Source: Coccinella septempunctata (Eukaryota > Arthropoda > Insecta > Coleoptera > Coccinellidae). From it: DNA of 64,000 bases. Numbering within the stretch: the first letter of the stretch is position 1; each line of letters starts with the position of its first letter. The notes under the pieces were generated by a model that made no database searches, was not told the DNA's origin, and saw only the letters and a list, made by a program, of their open reading frames with translations. Shown here in pieces: positions 24,501-36,500 of this stretch. Where the stretch lies: NCBI RefSeq assembly GCF_907165205.1, contig NC_058192.1, positions 2,728,001 to 2,792,000 on the forward strand. Reading direction: 5' to 3'. The translations under genes were made by a program, and so were the position numbers.

Positions 24501-27500
24501 ATGAGGAGGATGACAAAGAATTTCCTTCTATTGGGACACCCAAAAAAGTGGTGGAGAATTTTATGTTTGAGTGAATTAATGCGAAGAGTCTACTACAGGA
24601 TTTTCGATAAATGTCATCGGAGAATAAGTTCCCTAAAATGGATTTTTCTATTTTTCATTTGACTTGTCCTATAAAATGTAAATGTCTTAAGGTACTAATA
24701 AATACCTAATTATTATTATTACATCAATGTATTCAGATGAATAGCCACAAATACGCGCAAGTTGCCCTGTTTTTTGTTTATTCATGTGAAATTTTTGTTC
24801 AACGGTGAAGTTGCATCTTATCTTGAAACTTCCTTCAATTTCTTTTACTTATATTGATGCAAGATGATTTTTGTTGAAGAATTTAACATTCTTGTAATTA
24901 TCTGTAAATTCCTTCGGGAGATACCCATTCCCAACCACTGCATCATATGCATTTCATCTTCGGGTTAATATTTTTGAAATCTACAAATGATGTAAGCCAA
25001 AGAAGATAACGAACATTAACTCTCCTCAAGCTAGTGCATATTATGATATTATACTGATCCCTTGTATTTTCCATGCAAATAACTGGATTTGTTATGCCTT
25101 CAAACATTTTTTATAAACTTATGTTATGTTATTATGTTCGTCACATATTTTCCGAAGAGATTCGACATTGTGATAAAATACGTAATAACAGAAACTTTTA
25201 CGTAGAACGGGCAACATAGCGTTAATTTAAAACCCAAAAATGTTTTGACAAGCTTCATAACCCCACATTTTCGTACTATACAGAGTGAAATGTGTCAAAT
25301 TTCCATGGCCAACCGACTGCTAAAATAAAATTGAATGAAGTATACCAAAGATTATAAAGTACCCTATAATCTTTGATATTACACCTTAAATTTCTGATTA
25401 TCTATGTTTCCATAGAAAAATAACTTTTCTGTAAACGTCACTCTTCTGTGCCACAACACTGCTTCTCAAGTGAGCTCTGGGGGAGTCATTTTCAAGAAAA
25501 GTGAAATTCTGACGTTCGTTTTCCTTTGACATAAGCATTACGTGTACTGTAGTTGTTCAATTAAGCATCAAATATCATTCGAAAAAGTATAACGAAAACT
25601 AGACTATGGGCAATATAAATTCGTGTGTGAAGGATTTGGGATGGTGGTTGAAAGTGATCGAATTCATAATTGCTTTACTCATTATGCTGGCATGGGGAGG
25701 ATATCCTGTAGTCCTCTTCACAGCGTATTCCTTTGCCTTCCTCTGCTGTGGATACTGGCTAATATTTCTCGGATTCATACTGACGATGATATTCGACGAT
25801 GACCATTCATTTCTCGAAAAGTATTTCTGCATAGCAGGATGTATCGTATTCCTCTGGGTATTCATTGTGACCCTTTTATCGATGTTTGTTGGTCATGATG
25901 CTCATTTCAACACGGAGAATGTGATAATGGTAATCCTTACTGGAATTGAAGCTGCTCTGCTCATATTCGATACAATTTTGCAGTTCAGGAAATGAGACAT
26001 TTTTGAAGTGACGCTAGATTTTTATATATTCGTTTTAAGTAGTGTTTTGTATAAGGATTCAAATAAATCGATGACGAAAGTAATGGAAAAAGTGTCTCAG
26101 TGAAGGGAGATTTAACTAGGATGAAAAAAAAGATACAAAATGTAATTTTCCGCTCATTGATAAACATAGATTGATATCTATGATGAATATCGTCCTTGAA
26201 TCTGAATATTACAAATATCTCTCTATGAAATCATCATAGATAACCTAGAAATCATCGAATTCATAGCATTTTCTGGTTGACAGGAAATTCGAATGAAGTT
26301 CTGAAAGTTTTGTCAACTTCAAACCATCTTCAAACTCTTGGAATTTTTCAGGTGATCGAATTCGAAATTGATGAAAATATGAATTCAGTGTTGTTGAGGT
26401 AAATCCTGATATTGCTTAGATGTTCATTACATTTATTGTTTTGTTACAGAGCACCTCAACTACCAAGGAGTTATGTGATTTCGTGATGGGTTCAAATTTT
26501 AAAATAATATCCCAATATACGAAATAGCATTCATCGATTATTTTTGTGCTTTACTCATTTTTCATTCAATGCTTTGTTGCTTAAGGTTTCCTGCAATGAT
26601 CTATGGTATTTCAGATAATATTAGAGGACTTGTAGAAAAGAGGTGTTTGAAGACAGCAGTGATTGCACAAAACATTATGTATAGAGTAAAGAGGAGTATA
26701 GAAGAGGTTCAAGACCAGGAGGGGCTGTAAGGAATCCTAACAAAGAAGAATCTCCATTTAACATGTACCTAGTTGAGTACATTTGTCAATGACCATAACC
26801 TGAGTATTCACAAAGGAAAAAAAGCTTTTGACCCTCTTCACTCGTACTTTGGAAGAAAATCTTCTTGGCTCTCGAATGGGCACGAGTTTGTTGGTACGGA
26901 GAACAGGAGTCAAAGAAATAAATAAATCACCCTAAGGAGGACTCACCTTCTTCATCGTTGTCATCATGTGTGGCACTACATTCCCTACAGACAGCATGCC
27001 TTTGCTGCCCCCTCCTCGCCATCTGCTGCAAGGCGAACAGCTCCTGTTCCTCCAGCTCCATATCCTTGTACCCTTCCGGCGGGCTCAGGGTAACAGCGTC
27101 CACGAACTCCAGTGGCGGCGCGAATTTCGGGCTTTGGGGCGTAGGGTCAAAACCCTCATACACGCTACAGTTGCAGTTCGGTTCGCAACACGTCAACCGT
27201 ACCATTTCGTGCTGGTTGCACGTACACACGCTATCATCGTCCTCGTCGTCATAGTCACATTCTTCGCGAATCAGAATAATGTAGTCGGCGTCGAAAAATT
27301 CGTTCTTGTTCTCGTTGAACACCACCCTGTTGCTCTTCTTGTCTCTCTTCCTGCCCGGCCTCTTCAATAAGGACTTCAGGTTCTCCGTGTCCGGATTGTG
27401 TTTTGGCCTGTCACTGTCCGTGCCCATATTGGCTGTGGTTTTGTTCGAAATTAGGTAAAATTGGTGGTCTAGGTCCGCGTCTTCCTCGAAGGATATCACG

Positions 27501-30500
27501 TGGAATTCTTCCTCGCTGTCGGTCGCTTGGTTGAGTTCGTCGTACACCAAACAGTACCCATTCAAGACTGCTGGGAAAGATCCAAGCTGATTGACGTCGA
27601 ACTGGCAGAATTCCTCACCACCTGTAATGAAAACCATAAATAATTGCAGGAATAATCTTATTTTTTTATGAAGTGCATGTGTGGAACGGTTATTAAGACT
27701 TCGTTAGTGGTGAATTTTAATTAAAATTGTTCCCAGGGCCGAGAGTCAATGCAGGAGGAAGAGGTTCTTCTGTTATCTCAATGAATGTGTTCCGATATCG
27801 TAATCCGGTGATTCTGTACGTTGATAATTCTATACAATTACTTTCATCAAGTCTCACACAATAGCTCAGGGGGTATATTGGATGATATCTGCCGATGAAG
27901 GCGAAAAAATTGAAATTAGTCATTAACCCATTGATCTCCACATGTCCTTTGTGTTCTATCAACTCCCAATAGATTCACTTTGATATTCTGGACCATGAGA
28001 TAAACTTCCACAGCTTCCCTTTGTCAGAGCACTTCTGATTATTATTGTTGCCGTTTCAATTAGAATGACTGATATACCTAATTGTACGAAATCAAAAGAT
28101 CTGATTCTACAAAGCCATGAGAAACCTACTATATTCCAGGCCCACATGATTTCAGGGTAGTACTGACCTTCAAACTCATTCATATTTCCTGTCGAGCAAA
28201 AATTCCAGCAACTCTTTAATTCCGTCAAATTCAAGCAAATACACTGCGCAAAAAAATTAACGCACATTTTGGAAATCTCAAATTTATTCTACAACTGAAG
28301 GTGTTCTCGATGATAATTATTTTCATCAGAATTCAAAACAGATGTTTTTTCCAGCAGGAATAAAAAAAGATGATATTATCAGATTTTGAATGTATTGGCT
28401 CCATTCTAAAACCAGTTGTTTTTGATCAATTCTAGTGATCAATAGTTTTTCTTTCGTTTGATTTTCTACACTCGATCGCTATGCAACGCGAAACACGCAA
28501 TTTGACCGAAGAGGAATGTGCCCAAGCGGTAGTTTTGCGAGAAGAAGGGTGGACATACACAAGAATTGCAGAAAGGTTTGGAGTTTCCCATACAAGTGTG
28601 TCCAGAATGTTGCAGCGATTCAGGGAGACAGGTATGAATGTCCGAAGACCAGGACAGGGTAGACCACGGGTAACAACTGCCATTCAAGAACATTACTTGA
28701 GAGTTTCTTCGTTGAGACAACGGTTTGCAACCGCTTGCCTCCTTCAAATTCAGCTTGAGCAAACTCATGAGGTGCAAATTAGCACTCAGACAATAAGAAA
28801 TCGCCTCAGAGAATATGATTTAAGGCCTCGTGTCGCGGCAAGAGGCCCAGCTCTTAACGCAGCCCATCGAAGGGCGCGTTTGGATTTTGCGAGAGAGCAT
28901 ATCCATTGGGAAGAGGCCGATTGGGAAAAAGTTCTCTTCACAGATGAGTCTAGATTCTGCCTCTACCATTGTGAACGACGTTCCCTTGTATACAGACGTC
29001 CACATGAAAGATATGCTCAGTGCAATTTCCTGAATACTACTGGTTTCAAGGGAGGATCGATTATGGTATGGGGTGGAATATCTTTGACTGCTCGCACAGA
29101 CCTAGTGGTCGTTGATAATGGAGCTATGAATGCTGATAAGTATATAAGGAACATTCTTGAAGAGCATGTAGTGCCATTTGCTCTATACATTGGTGAAAAT
29201 TTCATTTTTATGGACGATAATGCCAGACCCCATCGTGCGCGCATCGTTCAGAAGTACCTTGAAGAGGTTGAAGTCTCTCGAATGGAATGGCCAGCAAGAA
29301 GTCCAGATCTCACACTCATTTTGAGAATGAACCGTCGTTGCCGAGCTGTAATTAACGCAAGGGGTGGAAATACCAAGTATTAAATCACTTATCAGCATTT
29401 CAGTATTTTGAAAATTGTTCTTTTCTCTTCTTTCACATAAGATTCGGTGAAATCCTAAATTTTTCTTCCATTTAATGTGTCTTAAAGGTAACATAAAAAA
29501 TAAGTTATAAAGTCAATGTAGAGTTAACTCATTAAAATTGAGATTTTCAGAATGTGCGTTAATTTTTTGCGCAGTGTATAAACCCGATTACACTTTCAAT
29601 TTCATTCCTCCTCATCAGACACTCGCGACTGAAACTCAAACAATGACGCAGATAATGGCAAATATCAAATTCCCTTTATTCTTGTTTCTTTCCAAGATCC
29701 AAGCTTTTTACGGTATCCATCCACCGCTTTGAAGTGAACATTAAGTTTGATATAATCACGCCGGGTATCAACTACTCTTCGGATACCTATTCCCTTTGTG
29801 GATAACGACAAGGTAGAAAAAGCTTTAATGGTTTATTCTCTTCCCTTTGAACATTGCGCTAAGAGTGTCTAGATGAGTGAATATCGTGTGAAGCCTCAAA
29901 AGATGAGCGAGTCTGTAGGTGGGTATTCGTTTATATCTGTCCCAAGATGCTGGCAGAGCTGTCTTCCAGTTAAGGAAATTCTGAAACGGAGCCAGAACTA
30001 AGAATCGATATATTCGAACATGGCTTGCTTCAAATCGACAAGGAATAAAATTGTAGTTGGCAACTTTCAAGCAGAAACTAGTCGAGTTCAGTCGCAGAAC
30101 TTTCAACAACGCCTAGCACTGCAGTTAGTTTTTTGCAGCTCGATTTTATACGACTGATGTTTCGAATCTTGTCAGAATCTGAGCGAAAGTTTCGTCTTGA
30201 ACATTAAACGATAAATGGACCTATAAACATTGGATGCCCGTTTCAAAAATCGTTTAAACGCCTCCAGGCAATTAATCACCATCAATAATTCAGCTAGGGA
30301 ATCCCATTCAGATTTTGCAGGTGGGTGTTAGGCGGGATGTAAATTTTCAGCGAGAATTATGCTTGGCAATTTGGATAAAATATCTCGCTCCCCGTTGTCA
30401 GATCGTGGGTGGTGTTGTAAAAAGCCCAAATGAGCACGATAAAAATGCCTTTTCGCTCCTCTATCACCGGAAACGTGCTCAAAAAAGGGCGAATGGATCT

Positions 30501-33500
30501 CTCCATGGGGAACGATCAGTGAAGTGCAACTGTGTAATTCTTATTGATCAATCTCAGAGGCATAGTAGCCTTAGAAGGCACCTGATGAGATTAGGTTTGG
30601 CAGAAACTAACGAATGCAAATTATCTGGAGAGAAGATGAAGCTCCTTCTTTAAAACCTACAATTTACAATTTTCAGCAGGGTCATTTGTAACTTTTCCTG
30701 AATCTGAGAAAGCTGGCAATCAATTTCATAATTTTCTCATGAAATTAATATTCGTGACGTACGTCTACATCGAAATGCCATGAAGAACGGAACTGAAGGG
30801 TCTTGTACGTCTTATTCAATAGAAATTATCCTGAATGCATGCGACGTTTCTCTTGGCGTAGGAAGAAACATCAAGATAGATGGGGGAACGTTTGAATGCT
30901 ACATAAATTTATATAATGGACGTTGAGGATAATGTATTCCTAGCATATTTCGCTGAAATGATCGAATGGGGGCACTGGAAGCGAAGGAGCATTCAGCAAA
31001 TGATACATAGTAACAGTAATAAATCTTTGGAATCACACCAGAACAAAAAATTATAACTATTCCTGATATTTTCACAGCTCAGGTGTTTTAATCATAACTG
31101 AAACTAAAGTTATGAGAGAATTCTCGGAAACTCTCTCCATGAAATTTGGTCCGAAAATCGACTACCATATATGATGAAAATCGACCCAAATTTTGGCTAC
31201 AATGACAGTTTTTTCTGTGATAGAATTTCATCTTAAATTTCAACTTCGTCATTGGTTGAGCATTCAAAAATATGAAGAGTGGTACAGCATGAAATAAAAA
31301 TATCCAACTGTTCGACGAAAGTCTACTTAGACCAAACATTCATTCTTCGAAGGTTGTTAGTGCCTCAATTTCAGATTGGCACGTACCATGCACAGTTTCG
31401 TGTTATGAGAGTTCACTGACAAATTTAGCGCTTTTAATTTTTTTCGACGTCTGAACAATGTGTGCCGTTCAAAATGGATTTGAATGCGACAAAACAAGTC
31501 CATCAAACATTTTTCCAATTTTATAGACAACAGCGATGACAGGGATTCAGTGTAACAAAGTAGATTTATTATCATTTCAATTCCAACATCATCCATCAAA
31601 TCGATGTTTGGTAGCGGGTCTGGATTTCGATCAGATGGGGATAGAATATTTTAGGGTAGATGGATGAAACAAGATGGAAATTTCGGTCTGAAGGGCCTTT
31701 ATTTTTAGATCCATAGCATTCCCGACATTGAAGTATTTTTTTATTCTTACAATTCGAATCATCTTCAATTATTTCAATATCATTCTCATTTTTTTTTGCA
31801 ATTCCTCCGCAATCTCAATCACCATGAAAGGGTCGTTTTATCTATAGGATTTTTGGAATATCAAGAAGATCATTGAAACTGCAGCATCAAAAGAATTTTC
31901 ATTGCGAGTTACATAAAATGATTTTGAACATCTTCCCAACCTTTATAAATCAGATTTGGTATGTAAATATCAATAAATTTGGAGAGTATTTGTTGAGTTG
32001 GAACGTGTACGGTACATGTATGGAATATACAGGGTGAGTCTTTGATTCGTACAAATATTTTAACAGTAGATTCTTCAGGTCGAAGGAAACACTGCCCTAA
32101 TATAGCCAGTTTTCATGATGAGCTGTGTCACCCCTGAAAAAGCAAAATTACCTTCAGAATAACTAGCTAAATCTGTGAAACTACACATCTGTGGATCTTT
32201 CAAGCAGTGTTGTATTCAGCCCAAATACCCAATTTCTCAAATTTCACAGATACCTTTTAATTTTTGAACATCAAATTACTCGAAAACGGCGCATTATACG
32301 AAAAAATATGAAGAATACTTTAATTTAACAAAACGTACAAATATTCAACAAATAGCGTCCAACTTAATTTCAAGAGTTGGGTTCTCTGAATTTTTGGTAT
32401 TTTTATGGTAAGTAATGGTCATAATAAGAAAACTAGAAGGCGTGGGTGATATCTTGTATTCGAAAAAGATTCATCGAATGAATGAAAAACTATATTCCGA
32501 CATTCATCTCATTCGATAAAACCGTTTGTGGGATAGAACTAAAAATAACTTTTTTTATGGTTTTTCGACAGCCTGTATCTTTCAAACCGAGACGATTCGG
32601 AAAAAATGGTGAAGGAAAAAAGTGTTTCTTTTGACCTCAAGAATCTAATGTTAAAATATTTGTACGAGCCAAGGATTCGCCTCGTATATTATACAGCAGT
32701 GCAGCCAATTTCAAAGTATTTATAGTGACCCTCGTATAATTCAAAATCTTTTTTGTTTTTAGATATCTCAAAGATTATTTTGGATTTTAATCATAAAATA
32801 TTACCTGTAAAACTCGTCAGTCCTTCAGCGTAGTCCTCTCCGTAATCAGCAACATCATTCCCATTAACTTCCAAAATATCGATACGGCTATCGCCGTCCT
32901 TATCTGCTGGTTCTCCTTCTGTTTTTAATTCAGAAGTCTCGACCACCTGTTCTGCAACATCTGCTCGCGTACTATCCTCCTTATCTCTTTTCGTCTGATC
33001 ACTGATACCAGCCTTCTTCAGCTTCTCCTCCAAATACCTCAACCTCGACTTGTTCTCGTCGATCCGCCTGTTTATCTCCTTGCTGCTCAACCTCAACTCG
33101 CCCGACTCCAGAGAGTCCCGATCCTGAGCTGATGCTGCTTTGTTTTCGTCCGCGTCACTTTCACTGTCGAAAACTAACCTCCCGTTCTTGAAGCTCCAAC
33201 GGAGGCTCTTGGACTCGCGGTGGTTCTGGTGGTCGTGTGCGGCGGGTTGTTTGGGCCCGTGGCCGTCTACGTCGACGGGTTCGCGGTCCTCTGGTGCTGA
33301 GCTGGTGCAACCTGGATGGATGGTCTGCCTCGACACGACGCAGCCATTTGGTGCGGCCGTCTTCGTCGGACTGCGTCCCGGCGCCGGTGCAGGAAAGCGG
33401 GCTTCGCTCCCGATCGATGACGGGGCCTTTGGCTGGCGAGATTCGCAGAGGTGCGCATCGGATGGAGCACGTGGACGAGGGCCTTCAGAGGCGGAAGACG

Positions 33501-36500
33501 ATGGTGCCGTGGAGACTGCAAGGTCGAGGCTGGCGGTGGGTAGGCTGTTTGAAGAAAAAAAATGGGGTTGGGGACGAACTTTCACTGCGGTTTATGGGCA
33601 ACAATCATGTTTCAGTTGGGATTATTTTGCAGAAGAGGCATAAAACAATAATAATGAGATGAGATATACAATAATGTGTTTTTCCGATGATCTGATGGTA
33701 ATGGGTCTCTTTAAGGTACAAGAATCACCCATTAATGACCTCTTTTAATGGTATAACTTTTCATTAATGCATAATTGTCATGGGCAACCGAACATAGAAG
33801 TATTCAGCAGCCATCCGAATAAATACTTCATCTGTCATTGATTTTGAGAGAAGCGGGTGCAATGAGGCAGAAAAACGATGATCTTTCGTGGGTAATCAAT
33901 ACTACAAACTCAGCTTCCACCAGCTTTACTCATTCCTCAATAGATATCAAAGTAAATTATTCAAATTGTTACATATAGAATATCTCCTCTATGAATTCTC
34001 GAATTGTTCATTCCATAGACATAGAGACTCTGTCTTTGGTTCATTCCAATATGAACATAGAAAAGTGATAACATGTCAAACTTGTCTATACTGCATTCAC
34101 ATTTATTTTAGCAGTCGGTTGGCCATGAAATAATTTTCTCAAGTTTTTGTAATTAGGACGGAGTAAGGTTGGCACTCATGAAATGTCGTTAATGTCATAA
34201 CTCCGTTGCCACAACTAATATCAATTTTTATTACGAAAATGCCGAAAGTGAAAAAAGAGACAGGGTTTCACGAAGTGCTATTTAGAATTCAGGTCCGCTC
34301 ATTCAAATAGTTATACCATGATATTCTGAAATCCACAATACGTCAGACGGTAGGGGACATATTCAATGTAACATAATTTATATAATGTTTCATCTGAATC
34401 TAAACGACTTGTATTTAAGCTGAATATTTCCACAATCAGAAAGATTGTGAATGATGAGGATGACAAAGAATTTCCTTCTATTGGGAGACCCAAAGAAGTG
34501 GTGGCATTTTATGTTTGAGTGAATTAATGCGAAAAGTTTACTACAGGATTTTCGATGAATGACATCGTAGAATAAGTTCTCGAAAATTTATTTTTCTATT
34601 TTTCATTTTACTTGTCCTATACATTGTAAATGTCTTAAGGTACCAATAAATACCTAATTATTATTATTATCTCAATGCTTTAAGATGAACAGCCACAAAT
34701 ACGAGCCAGTTGTCCTGCTAATTGTTTATTCATGTGAAATTTTTGTTCAAAGGTGAGCAACATAGCGTTGATTTAAAACCTAAAAATGTTTTGACCATTG
34801 AACTAAAGAAAGTTCTTAGTCTTTAGTTCAATGGTTTTGACAAGCTTCATAACCCCACATTTTCGTACTATACACAGTGAAATGTGTCAAATTTCCATGG
34901 CCAACCGACCGCTAAAATAAAATTGAATGGAGTATACGTATCAATGAAAATTTCTTCGCGAACAAAATTCCTATTTCAATTCAAAATGAGGTCGACCGAA
35001 TCGACTCGTATATTTTTTTATCATTCTGAATCGCATATACGATAATCAATTTATTTTCACCCGAATAGAACGATTGAGACCACATTTGGTTTTAGCAGAA
35101 CGATTCTGTGACCCACAATTCATTCTATTGACATTCTGCAGGAAAAATTTAAAGTTATGGTTAGTTTTTTGCGAAAGTGACCTACAGTTTCAAGTATTTA
35201 CTCATTTGGAATGAATACCTCAAACCCAACTTGTTTCATTCCATTTCAATTTCCAGCCATCCTCATTGGATAAAACTCACAGACTTGTACTTTCATTTTC
35301 TTCGGAAGCACAATAATTAAAGTGATATAAGAAACACCCATTTCATGTTTGATTGAGCAATGAAACTAACAGTTCAAATTCGCAATCAAACACCTTTCCA
35401 AATTGACCAATCTCATTTATGAATACCAATCAAGGAGTACCTATCTGAATGGTTGTCAACGAACTGGTTCAAGTCCTCGACATTTAAACCAACAGGCTAC
35501 TAGGATAAGTTCTAAAATAACTGTACTACATGACTCGTTCTCGTAAAATTGCTCTGCACTTAGGCTAGCACTAACTTTTTACGAGTTGATGCTCCAAAAC
35601 CGTCAGCAACATTTGACAAGCTTCCGTTGCTTCACCTTGAGGTGTTAACATTCGTTACCGCCATGTTTATATTCATGTTCTTGTTACGAAATATCCGAGT
35701 GGGAAGTGATTGAGTGCGGCGCCAATCGAAGGTGAGAAAATTCGATTGATTGGGTATATTTCTATTGAAGTGGCGCCAATTATGTGTGGGAAAATTGATT
35801 GGAAATGGTGAGCGTCAGATCTCTGACGCATTTCGCAATTCGTTTAACTAGAAGTTGGGACATCAACCCTTCAAAATGATGTGGTGGTTGATAGAACTCG
35901 AAAACTATTATAGGAAACCTTTTCAATTCACCATATTCCTGATTATGTGATGAGCACTTGAAATCTCTTCACTTTAGTTTCTGTTGAAGAGGAAATAATT
36001 AAGATTTCATTCTATTCCAACGTTCTATTGGTTTTAAATGCGAATGTAAAAAGCACTTTAACCTGAATGTCAATATACCAGGTTGAATACGCGCAAAAAC
36101 TGAAAAGAGCTCACCATTAAATTGAAGCCAAGACGAGCCAATCACATCTCATTTAAATAACTTCACGATACTTCAGGTAATCGGTTAGAAATCTATATGA
36201 TTTGCATAATCGTAAAGCATTGGTGAACATTTGTGGTCAAGCAGAAGCTACTTGACGTGTACCTCTATGGAATGCCTAATATCATACTTTTATTGTTCTT
36301 ATCTCTGACATCAACGTTTAAAAGAAATGGGTTACTAGGTCTTGCATTATTGTTTGAGTAATGATCCATTGTAAGCAAGTACAGCTATTAGTACTTTTTT
36401 TCGTTTTCGAAATGACAAAGTTTGACTCTCAATGAATCTCTTATTGATAACTCTCTATTTCAGAGAATTTAGGTAAGTACGTTTTCAAATTATTTTTTAC

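Noticed and set aside
26958..27370. Plus-strand open frames over exon 4
   Set aside because: Shadows of the acidic minus-strand coding sequence; no splice context.
27717..27962. 81-codon minus-strand frame below the candidate remnant
   Set aside because: Overlaps the previous stop by an ATGA and looks polar without motif; no evidence that it is expressed or joined to the upstream frame.
33140..33662. Long plus-strand open frames over exon 3
   Set aside because: They mirror the GC-rich codons of the minus-strand exon, which has matching splice sites and phases; the plus frames have neither.
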